Below, piece after piece: positions 6,517-14,057 of a stretch of 20,557 bases of DNA. The stretch covers positions 1 to 20,557 of the forward strand of contig DATCDK010000130.1 of NCBI GenBank assembly GCA_036510735.1. Direction: 5' to 3'. The position numbers and the translations under genes are program-made. Within the stretch, counting starts at the first letter, position 1. Each line of letters opens with the position of its first letter. The notes under the pieces are model-generated. The model worked only from the letters and a program-made list of their open reading frames with translations. It was not told the DNA's origin and ran no database searches. Source of the DNA: PALSA-607 sp036510735. GTDB taxonomy: Bacteria; Actinomycetota; Actinomycetes; Acidothermales; Acidothermaceae.

Positions 6517-7764
6517 TCACGACCCCCCTCGCGAGGCTCGTCGATGCCAGATCACCGCCGAAGTATCGGTCAGAGAGGCTACTTGGTCGACGGCAACTCT
6601 CAGCCGCGCGTTGTCGTCGGCGGCGGCTGACCACGCTGTCTGGAACAGTGGTTCGAGTGCTTGACCGTCGGATGCGAAAAGTTGCTCGACAAGCTCGAGA
6701 AGCAGCGCGCGCTGCCGGTTGTGAATGGCGGTGACACCCTCGCGGTTCATGACGTAGTGCGCTGTCACACCCTTCAGCAACGCGCACTCGACGCGGCTCG
6801 CGCGCGGGACGATGAGGTCGGCGTCATAGCGCGTCAACGGCGCACGACCGTAAGCCTCGCGGGTCGCCGCCTCGGCTGCCTGACAGAAGCGCCCGATGAG
6901 CTGACTGGTGAGATTCTTCAATGCTGCCAGCGAATTCAGGCTTCCGTCGTGCGCCGCGGGCCAGCAAGGCAGGCCGGTCAAGCTGCGGATGCCGGCTTCC
7001 AACTCCGCTTGCTCGGCATCGGGAAGGTAGTACTGAACGACGACTGGCAAAACGTCGCGCCAACCGTCTTCGTTGCTGAGGTGATCGAGCTTTACCAGGC
7101 CGGCTTCGACGCCGTCTTCGAGATCGTGCACGGAGTACGCGACGTCGTCGGCCCAGTCCATCACTTGGGCCTCGATGCAGCGTCTCTCAGCGGGGGCCGC
7201 GTCGCGCACCCAGTTGAACACCTCGAGGTCGTCGTCGTAGACACCGAACTTGCTGTTGCCGGCGCGCTTCGGCCACGGATACTTCGTCGCCGCGTCGAGG
7301 CTCGCCCGCGTCAGATTCAGACCGGCACTGCGCCCGTCGTCAGCCAGGGTCTTGGCCTCGAGGCGGGTCAGCAGCCGAAACGACTGCGCGTTGCCTTCGA
7401 ACCCACCGATCGCTGTGGCCGCTTGGTCGAGTGCGGCTTCGCCGTTGTGGCCGAACGGCGGGTGGCCGAGATCGTGCGCCAGACAGGCGGTCTCGACAAG
7501 GTCAGGGTCGCAGCCAAGGGTCGCCCCGAGCTCGCGGCCGACCTGCGCGCACTCAAGTGAGTGCGTCAACCGGGTGCGCGGGAAATCGCTCTCGGCCTCT
7601 GCGGGCCCGACGACCTGAGTCTTCGCCCCGAGCCGCCTGAGTGCCGAACTATGCACCACTCGAGCCCGGTCGCGTTCGAAAGCGCTGCGCCCCGGCCGCT
7701 TCGGCGGTTCGTTCACCCAGCGGGCACGCGCGCCATCGTCGTACCTGGCAACAGAGTCGTTCAC
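6517..7764 (-). CDS. dgt: Deoxyguanosinetriphosphate triphosphohydrolase-like protein (HD domain)
   Basis: A complete 415-residue HD-domain dNTPase of the Dgt-like family (the class usually named by similarity to dGTPase). Metal ligands are visible: H68 in RTRLTHSLE, H97-D98 in the HD motif of LAHDLGHPPFGH, and D206 or D207 in MDWADDVAYSVHD. The N-terminal SAFERDRARVVHSSALRRL is typical for the family. The enzymes hydrolyse dNTPs to nucleoside and triphosphate and help control dNTP pools; the true substrate range is not predictable. It is first in the run dgt, GNAT, dnaG. The ATG at 7764 gives the family N-terminus. The length is normal. Confidence 0.95.
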   Translation of the reverse strand: MNDSVARYDDGARARWVNEPPKRPGRSAFERDRARVVHSSALRRLGAKTQVVGPAEAESDFPRTRLTHSLECAQVGRELGATLGCDPDLVETACLAHDLGHPPFGHNGEAALDQAATAIGGFEGNAQSFRLLTRLEAKTLADDGRSAGLNLTRASLDAATKYPWPKRAGNSKFGVYDDDLEVFNWVRDAAPAERRCIEAQVMDWADDVAYSVHDLEDGVEAGLVKLDHLSNEDGWRDVLPVVVQYYLPDAEQAELEAGIRSLTGLPCWPAAHDGSLNSLAALKNLTSQLIGRFCQAAEAATREAYGRAPLTRYDADLIVPRASRVECALLKGVTAHYVMNREGVTAIHNRQRALLLELVEQLFASDGQALEPLFQTAWSAAADDNARLRVAVDQVASLTDTSAVIWHRRASRGGS

Positions 7765-7798
7765 GTCTCGACGCTACCCCGGCCCACCGACGTCCGCT

Positions 7799-8087
7799 TC
7801 AGTCCCATCGATGGCGCCGACGTCGCAGCACGCGAACGGCGTATGCGACGGCAAGCAGCAATGCAAAGATGACGATGAAAATGGCGCCCGTCACGAAATC
7901 TGGGTGCGCGGACGACGTCGGAAACACGGTGAGTTCCGTGGACGCCGTCGCAGCGGAGGGTGATGACACGGAACTCGATACCGGCGGGGACGGAGACGCG
8001 GAAGCGACAGCGAATACCGTCGTCGTGGCAGGGTCAGTGACCAGTACGAGTGCGATGAGGTCCCCCGTTCAGGTTCCGCGACGTCAC
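7799..8087 (-). pseudogene. Candidate small membrane protein with a frameshift in a G-run
   Basis: One - strand frame is open from 8068 to the TGA at 7799-7801 and encodes a Ser/Pro/Thr-rich linker (VASASPSPPVSSSVSS), a strong membrane helix (DFVTGAIFIVIFALLLAVAY) and a basic tail (RVLRRRRHRWD). This is the classic layout of a C-terminally anchored membrane protein. The frame has no normal start codon before a GTG at 7969, which would leave 56 residues. A GTG at 8087, overlapping the stop of the upstream gene as GTGA, enters the same frame if one G is removed from the five-G run at 8062-8066. This gives an N-terminus MTSRNLNGDLIALVLV. Real frameshift, sequencing error, or short form from 7969 are all possible. 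No other gene is seen between 7765 and 8083. Confidence 0.5.
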
Positions 8088-8764
8088 AGCTGGAAAAGCG
8101 GCGACGGATCCTTTGGCGTGTACTGGCTCGGGAAGAATCCAATCACGGCGTGGTCGTCGTAGGAGTAACTGAACTTCGTCGAGTGGTGCGGGCTTGTGTG
8201 ATCGAACGTGATCGTCACGCCGTCATCGTCTGGATGATTGCAGTCGTAGAGCCGCAACGTGGTTGTCGTGGCGGTCTCCGTATAGCTGTACGCCAGTACC
8301 TGGTGATTTTGGCCGAGGTCCTGCGGGTTGGCGGAGTGCACGCATACAAGGCCGAGCGGACAGGGGTGTCCTGCGTCGATCGTCGCGCGGATGAACGGCA
8401 TCGAAACCTCGATTGTCCGCCGCGACGTGCCGTGCACAAAGAACTCGTCGCCCGTCGGCAGATTCATCCACTCGTAGTACTTCGCGACCCCGTCGGGCAG
8501 GTCGAAACTGTCGATCAGACGCGTCGTGATGAAGTGAAATGCGGGTGAGGTGGACGACGGGTTAGTCGTCTGTGGGGGCGGGTCAACATGTGCTTCAAAC
8601 AGATCGCGGACGGCGTATGCCATCCCGCCGCACAAACCATGCTTGGCGTCGCCGATGTTGACGTTGCCGAACGGGGTCGGAACCTCGACGACCGGCGCGG
8701 ACGCCCACGAGTTGGCGTAGTGGAGTCCCTGCGCGCTGGGAAGAAAGTTCGCAACGTCTCCCAT
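8084..8764 (-). CDS. Putative papain-like cysteine-peptidase-fold protein of an uncharacterised family
   Basis: A 226-residue protein from the ATG at 8764. A longer in-frame start at 8803 would run through the ppdK terminator hairpin. I recognise the pattern as a conserved but functionally undescribed family: FLPSAQGLHYANSW near the N-terminus, GDAKHGLCGGMAYAVRDLFE, PCPLGLVCVHSANPQDLGQN and HQVLAYSYT, then LYDCNHPDD and GFFPSQY. C45 in LCGGM, H154 in NHQVLAY and D174 or N176 in LYDCNH lie in the order of a Cys-His-Asp/Asn triad. This suggests a papain-like hydrolase or transglutaminase fold, by inference only. No signal peptide is visible. The downstream membrane-protein remnant overlaps its stop by GTGA. 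A -10-like GATACT precedes the start. Confidence 0.7.
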   Translation of the reverse strand: MGDVANFLPSAQGLHYANSWASAPVVEVPTPFGNVNIGDAKHGLCGGMAYAVRDLFEAHVDPPPQTTNPSSTSPAFHFITTRLIDSFDLPDGVAKYYEWMNLPTGDEFFVHGTSRRTIEVSMPFIRATIDAGHPCPLGLVCVHSANPQDLGQNHQVLAYSYTETATTTTLRLYDCNHPDDDGVTITFDHTSPHHSTKFSYSYDDHAVIGFFPSQYTPKDPSPLFQL

Positions 8765-8772
8765 AGCTCGCC

Positions 8773-8778
8773 AGTATC
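8773..8778 (-). promoter_or_regulatory. Candidate -10 element GATACT before the peptidase-like gene
   Basis: GATACT ends 8 bases before the ATG at 8764, the same spacing as TAGACT before dnaG. It fits a leaderless or very short-leader transcript. No -35 is evident. Confidence 0.35.
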
Positions 8779-8791
8779 CCGCGCCGGCCGT

Positions 8792-8817
8792 ACGGACGGC
8801 CACCCCTCGCCGTCCGT
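8792..8817 (-). terminator. Hairpin terminator after ppdK
   Basis: ACGGACGGC (8792-8800) and GCCGTCCGT (8809-8817) form a perfect 9-bp stem with an 8-base loop, starting 5 bases after the ppdK stop. No T-run follows, as is usual for actinobacterial hairpin terminators. Confidence 0.7.
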
Positions 8818-8822
8818 GCTGG

Positions 8823-11513
8823 TCAGCGCGTGTCGGAACCTGCCGTCTCTAGAGCGGCGCGACCAGCTTCGAGGCGGGCGACCGGGATCCGGAACGGCGA
8901 ACACGAGACGTAGTCGAGGCCGACCTCGTTGCAGAAGTGGATCGAGTCGGGGTCGCCGCCGTGCTCGCCGCAGATGCCAATCCGCAGATTGGGGTTGCTC
9001 GCGCGGCCCTCTTCGACGGCGATGCGCACCAACCGGCCGATGCCGTCGCGGTCGAGGGTCTCGAACGGCGAGACTCCGAAGATGCCGAGGTCCATGTAGC
9101 GACCGAAGAATGCGCCTTCGACGTCGTCGCGCGAGAAACCCCAGCCCATCTGGGTGAGGTCGTTGGTTCCGAAGCTGAAGAAGTCAGCCGCCTCGGCGAT
9201 CTGGCCGGCAGTCAACGCCGCGCGCGGCACTTCGATCATCGTGCCGATCAGCGTGTGCACCTCGACGCCGGTCTCCTTCGCGACATCGGCAAGAATGCCC
9301 AACGCTTCCTCGCGAATGATCTCGAGTTCCTGCACTGCGCCGACGAGTGGAACCATGATCTCCGGAACCGGGTTCTTGCCCAGCTTCTTCAGATGTGCGG
9401 CCGCCTCGGCAATTGCCCTTACCTGCAAGGCAAAAAGCCCAGGAATGACAAGTCCAAGACGGACGCCGCGAAGTCCGAGCATCGGGTTCTGCTCATGCAG
9501 TCGACGTACCGCTTCGAGTAGCACACGATCCTTCTCGACGACCTTCTCGCCCTTCGCCTCGGCGACGGCGATCTTGACGGTCAGCTCGGTGATGTCGGGC
9601 AAGAACTCGTGCAACGGCGGGTCGATGAGGCGAACCGTCACGGGCAAGCCGTCCATCGCGTCGAAGATGCCGATGAAGTCGGTGCGCTGCAACGGAAGCA
9701 GCTCGGCCAGCGCGGCCTTCTGCTCGTCCTCGCCGCTGGCCAGGATCAGTCGCTCGACGTTCTTGCGACGCTCGCCGAGGAACATGTGCTCTGTGCGGCA
9801 CAGGCCGATGCCCTCACCGCCGAAACGACGCGCACGCTCGGCGTCCTCGGGGGTGTCCGCGTTCGCCTCGACGCCAAGCCGTCGCTTTGAGTCTGCGTGT
9901 ACGAGGATGCGGTGCACCGCGGCGACCAGCGGGTCGGCGTCCGCCTTGATGTTGCCTTCGAAGTACTGTACGACCGGGCTCGGAACGACCGGCACCTCGC
10001 CGAGATAGACCACGCCCGATGTGCCGTCGATCGAGATGACGTCGCCTTCCTTGACGACCTCGCCGTTCGGGCCGGTGAACTGCCGGGTCTTGAGGTCGAC
10101 GCTGATCTGCTCGGCGCCGGACACGCAGGTCTTGCCCATGCCGCGAGCGACGACGGCTGCGTGCGACGTCTTGCCGCCGCGCTCGGTCAAAATGCCCTTC
10201 GCGGCGATCATGCCCGGCAGGTCGTCGGGGTTGGTCTCGCGACGGACGAGAATGACGTCCTCGCCGCGGGCGGCCCACTCGGCCGCGACCACCGAGTCGA
10301 ACACGACCTTGCCGACAGCTGCACCGGGTGACGCATTGACGGCCTTGGTGATCTTCGTCTTCTTCGCGTCTTCGTCGAACTTGGGGAACATCAGCTGAGC
10401 GAGCTGCGCGCCAGTGACCCGCTGCAGAGCCTCGTTCATGTCGATCAGGCCCTCGTCGACAAGCTGCGTAGCGATGCGGAATGCGGCGCCCGCTGTGCGC
10501 TTGCCGACGCGGGTCTGCAGCATCCAGAGCTTGTTGTTCTCGATCGTGAACTCGATGTCGCACAGGTCCTTGTAGTGCTTCTCGAGCTTGCTCATGATGC
10601 CGATGAGCTCGTCGTAGGCCGGCTTGTCGATCGTCTCCAGGTCGGCCAGCGGCACGGTGTTGCGGATGCCAGCGACGACGTCCTCGCCTTGCGCGTTCTC
10701 GAGGTAGTCGCCGTAGATGCCCTGGTCGCCCGATCCGGGGTCGCGGGTGAACGCGACGCCGGTGCCCGACTCCGCGCTGATGTTGCCGAACACCATTGCG
10801 ACAATGTTCACGGCGGTGCCGAGGTCGGCCGGGATCCGCTCCTGGCGACGGTAGAGACGCGCGCGATCACCGTTCCACGAATCGAAAACAGCGCGGACGG
10901 CGAGGTCGAGCTGCTCACGGGAGTCCTGCGGGAACTCGCGGCCGGCGTGGTCGCGGATGATGCCCTTGTAGGTCTCGACCAGGGCCTGGAAGTCAGCGGC
11001 ATCGAGGTCGAGGTCGTTCTTCGTGTTTCTGCTCGTCTTCAGTTCGTCGAGGGCGTGCTCGAACAATTCGCCGTCCGCCCCTAGCACTGTCTTGCCGAAC
11101 ATCGAGAGCAAGCGGCGGTAGGAGTCCCAGGCGAACCGGTCGTTGCCGCCCTGCTTCGCCAGGCCGTTCACGCTCTGGTCGTTGAGGCCGATGTTGAGGA
11201 CGGTGTCCATCATTCCGGGCATCGAGAACTTCGCGCCTGATCTCACGGACACGAGCAGCGGGTCGTCGGCGTCACCGAGGGTCTTGCCCATCGCCTTCTC
11301 GAGGCTCGCCAGGTGCTCGCTGATCTCGTCTTCCATCTCGGCCGGCGCGCTGCCGCTCTCGAGATAGGTGCGGCACGCCTGCGTCGTGATGATGAAGCCG
11401 GGAGGCACCGGAAGGCCGATGTTGGTCATCTCGGCGAGGTTCGCGCCCTTGCCGCCGAGAAGGTCCTTCATGTCTCGGTTGCCTTCGCTGAAGTCGTACA
11501 CATACTTCGGCAC
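8823..11513 (-). CDS. ppdK: Pyruvate, phosphate dikinase
   Basis: A complete 896-residue PPDK that interconverts pyruvate + ATP + Pi and phosphoenolpyruvate + AMP + PPi, linking pyruvate to gluconeogenesis. The N-terminal nucleotide-binding domain starts with YDFSEGNRDMKDLLGGKGAN. The central swivelling domain has the phosphorylated H451 in GGKTSHAAVVARGMGKTC, with T449 at the place of the known regulatory threonine. The C-terminal TIM-barrel PEP domain has GIGLCRTEHMFLGERR, SFGTNDLTQMGWGFSRDD and CGEHGGDP with the catalytic Cys. The start is GTG at 11513 with GAGGAG at 11522-11527. The length matches the family. It is transcribed alone from the region shared with the divergent accessory island. 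No regulatory kinase/phosphatase gene is in the window. Confidence 0.97.
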   Translation of the reverse strand: MPKYVYDFSEGNRDMKDLLGGKGANLAEMTNIGLPVPPGFIITTQACRTYLESGSAPAEMEDEISEHLASLEKAMGKTLGDADDPLLVSVRSGAKFSMPGMMDTVLNIGLNDQSVNGLAKQGGNDRFAWDSYRRLLSMFGKTVLGADGELFEHALDELKTSRNTKNDLDLDAADFQALVETYKGIIRDHAGREFPQDSREQLDLAVRAVFDSWNGDRARLYRRQERIPADLGTAVNIVAMVFGNISAESGTGVAFTRDPGSGDQGIYGDYLENAQGEDVVAGIRNTVPLADLETIDKPAYDELIGIMSKLEKHYKDLCDIEFTIENNKLWMLQTRVGKRTAGAAFRIATQLVDEGLIDMNEALQRVTGAQLAQLMFPKFDEDAKKTKITKAVNASPGAAVGKVVFDSVVAAEWAARGEDVILVRRETNPDDLPGMIAAKGILTERGGKTSHAAVVARGMGKTCVSGAEQISVDLKTRQFTGPNGEVVKEGDVISIDGTSGVVYLGEVPVVPSPVVQYFEGNIKADADPLVAAVHRILVHADSKRRLGVEANADTPEDAERARRFGGEGIGLCRTEHMFLGERRKNVERLILASGEDEQKAALAELLPLQRTDFIGIFDAMDGLPVTVRLIDPPLHEFLPDITELTVKIAVAEAKGEKVVEKDRVLLEAVRRLHEQNPMLGLRGVRLGLVIPGLFALQVRAIAEAAAHLKKLGKNPVPEIMVPLVGAVQELEIIREEALGILADVAKETGVEVHTLIGTMIEVPRAALTAGQIAEAADFFSFGTNDLTQMGWGFSRDDVEGAFFGRYMDLGIFGVSPFETLDRDGIGRLVRIAVEEGRASNPNLRIGICGEHGGDPDSIHFCNEVGLDYVSCSPFRIPVARLEAGRAALETAGSDTR

Positions 11514-11573
11514 TGGGAACGCTCCTCGGAGGGTGATTGCTTTGGGTCGATGGGCGTGTGGTCGGCGCTTCTG

Positions 11574-11579
11574 ATCCTA
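11574..11579 (-). promoter_or_regulatory. ppdK: Candidate ppdK promoter -10 element TAGGAT
   Basis: TAGGAT on the - strand would start transcription near 11567, giving a leader of about 54 bases with GAGGAG before the GTG. Its -35 region overlaps the DnaA box at 11592-11600. Confidence 0.4.
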
Positions 11580-11591
11580 CCGATCGCCTGG

Positions 11592-11600
11592 TTGTCCACA
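11592..11600 (+). promoter_or_regulatory. Perfect actinobacterial DnaA box TTGTCCACA (copy 1)
   Basis: TTGTCCACA is the preferred DnaA-binding 9-mer in Streptomyces and mycobacteria. It lies in the divergent region between ppdK and the accessory island, 48 bases before the TAGCGT -10 element of the first island gene. The same 12-mer TTGTCCACAGGC recurs before the toxin gene. Confidence 0.6.
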
Positions 11601-11639
11601 GGCTGCCGGTTCGCGGCCTCCTCCCTTGCCGATTCTGGC

Positions 11640-11645
11640 TAGCGT
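11640..11645 (+). promoter_or_regulatory. -10 element TAGCGT of the island promoter
   Basis: GGCTAGCGT ends 5 bases before a GTG at 11651 that is in frame with the first island gene. Transcription from here could be leaderless from that GTG, or could use the GGGGGGA site at 11661-11667 for the GTG at 11672. The toxin gene has nearly the same motif. Confidence 0.5.
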
Positions 11646-11671
11646 CGCCGGTGACTTCTTGGGGGGATTGC

Positions 11672-11953
11672 GTGCCGGATGCCTTTGCGGTCACGCCCGC
11701 TTCGCTGGGTGTGCTCGCCGCCGCCGTCGGCCGGGTGCGAGACGAGCTCGAGCGCACGGCCGACCTCGGCCAGGACTTTGGGGCTGCGCTCGGTTCGGAC
11801 GTCGTCGCGGGCGCGTTGCACTATTTCGTCACAGGCTGGCACGACGGCCGTGCCCAGATCTGTGCGGACGTCGGGCAGCTCTCCGGCCTGTTGGGGCAGG
11901 CGGCTCAGGTCTACGGGGAGACCGACGGGGACCTCGCGGCGGCAATGCAATGA
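11672..11953 (+). CDS. EspC/WXG100-like type VII secretion-associated small protein
   Basis: A 93-residue helical protein from GTG 11672 (GGGGGGA four bases before); GTG 11651 would add seven residues. It has the shape of EspC/WXG100-like proteins: an N-terminal FAVTPASLGVLAAAVGRVRDEL helix, a turn with GWHDGRAQI around residue 55, a second helix, and near the end YGETD, which fits the YxxxD/E type VII export signal. Such proteins are exported as helical hairpin pairs, often as partners of larger substrates. It overlaps the next gene by ATGA. No ESX membrane machinery is in the window, so the secretion system must be elsewhere. The DnaA-box/-10 module shared with the toxin gene suggests joint expression. 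Confidence 0.72.
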   Translation: MPDAFAVTPASLGVLAAAVGRVRDELERTADLGQDFGAALGSDVVAGALHYFVTGWHDGRAQICADVGQLSGLLGQAAQVYGETDGDLAAAMQ

Positions 11954-12639
11954 CAATCAGCCCGGACGACGAGGGGCGTGCGTCGCGTTCGCGTCCCCCG
12001 CCGCAGGCGCTGGATCCGGAGGTCGGCGAGCTCGCCCTGCGCTCGACGCCGTTGTACTCGCAGGTACGAGCGAGCATCGTCGCGCCGGGCGATTGGACCG
12101 AGCTGGATCTCGACCCCGATACCCGGCGCACGTCGATTCGCCGCGCTGTTCGTCGCGCAGTCGCGCGCTCAGGAAGCCTCGCACCCGACGCCGTCCCGCT
12201 CATCGCTCTTCTTGATCAAATCAGCCGGCGGGCCGAGGAAGCTCACGCCTTCTACTGTGCGTCGCTCGTCATCGACGACACCTTGCGTGGCGCACTGGTC
12301 GCGACCGTCGTGATGCAGGTCTGCGAGTCCGCGACAGCGACGCTGCCTCGCATGCTGAGCCTCCCTGTCGACAAACGATGTGCAGATCTCGTGGCCGTCA
12401 TCAGGGCGGACCCCTGGTGGGCTGGCGCCAGTGCCCGCGTTGTCACGCTGCCGTTTGTCGGTCCTGCAGTTCGACTGCACGTCAAGGACGACGGGATGAT
12501 TCTGCAGTACATCGTTCCGCTGATGGGTGGGATTGCGGACGTGGTCCTGACCTTTACGTGCCCATGCCCGCCGTACGCAGAACTCATGACAGAACTGTTC
12601 GACACAATGGCTGAGAGCCTTGTCTTGCACGTCAGATGA
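11950..12639 (+). CDS. Protein of unknown function in the toxin cassette (possible chaperone-like partner)
   Basis: A 229-residue protein whose ATG overlaps the stop of the preceding WXG-like gene (ATGA). No motif I can name with confidence. It has a disordered, charged N-terminus (1-30), a central alpha/beta region with helix APDAVPLIALLDQISRRAEE and a hydrophobic strand/helix around 95-125. The C-terminal half has strands VRLHVKDDGMILQYIVPL and ADVVLTFTCPCPP, then a final amphipathic helix YAELMTELFDTMAESLVL. That strand-strand-helix ending recalls Mog1/PsbP/DUF1795-like folds, some of which act as chaperones for polymorphic toxins. This is inference from pattern only. No signal peptide or membrane helix is clear. 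Its place between a secreted partner and a toxin suggests a role in toxin folding or delivery. Confidence 0.6.
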   Translation: MTISPDDEGRASRSRPPPQALDPEVGELALRSTPLYSQVRASIVAPGDWTELDLDPDTRRTSIRRAVRRAVARSGSLAPDAVPLIALLDQISRRAEEAHAFYCASLVIDDTLRGALVATVVMQVCESATATLPRMLSLPVDKRCADLVAVIRADPWWAGASARVVTLPFVGPAVRLHVKDDGMILQYIVPLMGGIADVVLTFTCPCPPYAELMTELFDTMAESLVLHVR

Positions 12640-12640
12640 G

Positions 12641-12649
12641 TTGTCCACA
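12641..12649 (+). promoter_or_regulatory. Perfect actinobacterial DnaA box TTGTCCACA (copy 2)
   Basis: The second copy of TTGTCCACAGGC starts right after the stop codon of the preceding gene, 49 bases before the TAGCTT -10 element of the toxin gene. The first copy is 48 bases before its own -10. Confidence 0.6.
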
Positions 12650-12689
12650 GGCATCGTCTTTGCAATCACGCCGATCTTTGGGAAACGGC

Positions 12690-12695
12690 TAGCTT
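12690..12695 (+). promoter_or_regulatory. -10 element TAGCTT of a probable leaderless toxin promoter
   Basis: GGCTAGCTT is followed by 6 bases and then the GTG at 12702, with no ribosome binding site before it. This is the usual geometry of leaderless actinobacterial genes and matches the motif before the first island gene. Confidence 0.55.
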
Positions 12696-12701
12696 CACGC
12701 T

Positions 12702-14057
12702 GTGCCTGTTGACGTTCTCGACCCTGTGGTCGGCGATCCAATGGCCGTTTCAGCGGCCGGTCGCACACTCGAGTCGATCGCGTTGGATGTTGCGAGCATT
12801 GCCAGCCGACTGCGCGCACTTGCGGCCGGCGACGACTCGTGGACAGGCGCGGCAGCTGTTTCGGCTCACGTCCGCACCGCGTCTCTGCCACCAACTCTCG
12901 ACAAAGCGAATCTGTCGTATGCGGCAGCTGGAAGCGCGCTTGGATCGTATGCATGCACGCTCGCCGATGCGCAGGACCAGTCGACTTCGGCAATTGCTGC
13001 GGCTGGTCGCGCAAGTGCTGAGCTCGCGTCCGCAGTTGCGGCGCACGCTGCGGCCGCGGCTCGCGATGCATCGGCCTCGGCTGTCGCGCACACGGCCGGA
13101 CTGCCGCCGCCGGTCTCAACCGCGCCGCGGTACGAGGCGTCGATCGACGAGGCACGCGCGCAGCTCAAGCGAGCCATCGCGTCGAACGACGACGCACACG
13201 AGCAACAACGGAACGCAGCGCGGATTGCGGCAGCTGCGTTGCAGCAGGCATCACACGCCGGCATTCACAACCAGTCGTGGTTCCACCACGTCACGCATTC
13301 GGTCGGTCATTGGGCGTCGACGCACTGGACCGCGACTCTGCGCGAAGTGTCGAAGGTGGGAACGATTGTTTCGGCGTTGGCTGGTGCCGCTGCGCTGATC
13401 CTCGCGGTGGCCGGCGTCGCGTTTCCACCTCTGGAAGCAGCAGCGGCTGCGCTCGAAACGGTGTCGCTTGTCAGCGCAGTAGCTGCAGGAATGGCCGATA
13501 CCGCGCTGGCCGCAACCGGCAAAGGTTCGTGGAAAGCGGTAGGCGTCGACGCCCTGAGCTTGGCACCCGCCGGCCTAGGCAAGCTCGTGACGAAGGCCGC
13601 CCCATTAATCCGCGAGGGGCGCTTCCTCAAGCCAACCACAGTCGTCCACGCCAGCAACGGCGATGCGGCGAAACTTCGTGCCCTGACTACCCTCGGGCAC
13701 CCGCCCGACGCGACCGGCGAGCTGCGAGTCATTAACTGCACACCGCACGAGGTCGACCCTAGATGGGGAATGACGGCCATCCACGTCGACAAGCACTTCC
13801 TCGACGGGGGTCCGTTCGCGCTATCGCGCATCGATCCGGCAGGAAGCGTGGAGACGTGGCTCAACCATCTGCGGGCGCTCGCGAGTAGGCCAGCTACCAA
13901 GACGTTGGATAGTGGACTTCAAGACATCATGGGGACGTTCGGCAAGGCAGACGGGTCTGGGAGCTTTAGACTGGGCATCAGGATCTCGCCAAGAGACGAT
14001 GGATCGTTTGATCTCGTTACGGTTCTGACTGGGCAAAGGACGCGGCGACATGTATGA
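12702..14057 (+). CDS. Type VII-secreted polymorphic toxin with C-terminal nuclease-like domain
   Basis: A 451-residue modular protein. Residues 1-135 resemble the N-terminal region of actinobacterial putative T7SS-secreted toxins (GDPMAVSAAGRTLESIALD, then a WXG motif W47-T48-G49). Ala-rich helices run to about 215. A long hydrophobic region (about 219-270) precedes ALSLAPAGLGKLVTKAA, typical of the pre-toxin region. The C-terminal domain (about 335-451) carries HVDKH (H361, H365), IDPAGSVETWLNHL and a final strand SFDLVTVLTGQ. This is reminiscent of RNase A-like or BECR-fold ribonuclease toxins, but the exact family is unproven. It would be exported by an ESX system and intoxicate competitors. 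The start is GTG with a leaderless-type -10. It overlaps the next gene by 8 bases; an immunity gene follows. Confidence 0.8.
   Translation: MPVDVLDPVVGDPMAVSAAGRTLESIALDVASIASRLRALAAGDDSWTGAAAVSAHVRTASLPPTLDKANLSYAAAGSALGSYACTLADAQDQSTSAIAAAGRASAELASAVAAHAAAAARDASASAVAHTAGLPPPVSTAPRYEASIDEARAQLKRAIASNDDAHEQQRNAARIAAAALQQASHAGIHNQSWFHHVTHSVGHWASTHWTATLREVSKVGTIVSALAGAAALILAVAGVAFPPLEAAAAALETVSLVSAVAAGMADTALAATGKGSWKAVGVDALSLAPAGLGKLVTKAAPLIREGRFLKPTTVVHASNGDAAKLRALTTLGHPPDATGELRVINCTPHEVDPRWGMTAIHVDKHFLDGGPFALSRIDPAGSVETWLNHLRALASRPATKTLDSGLQDIMGTFGKADGSGSFRLGIRISPRDDGSFDLVTVLTGQRTRRHV

Noticed and set aside
7891..8142. An 83-residue - strand open frame
   Set aside because: It is very Arg/Ser/Pro-rich and overlaps the peptidase-like gene; the neighbouring frame on the same strand gives a sensible membrane protein instead.
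11592..12649. Replication origin, from the DnaA boxes
   Set aside because: Only two perfect boxes about 1 kb apart, both in promoter positions, with no dnaA, dnaN or AT-rich region.
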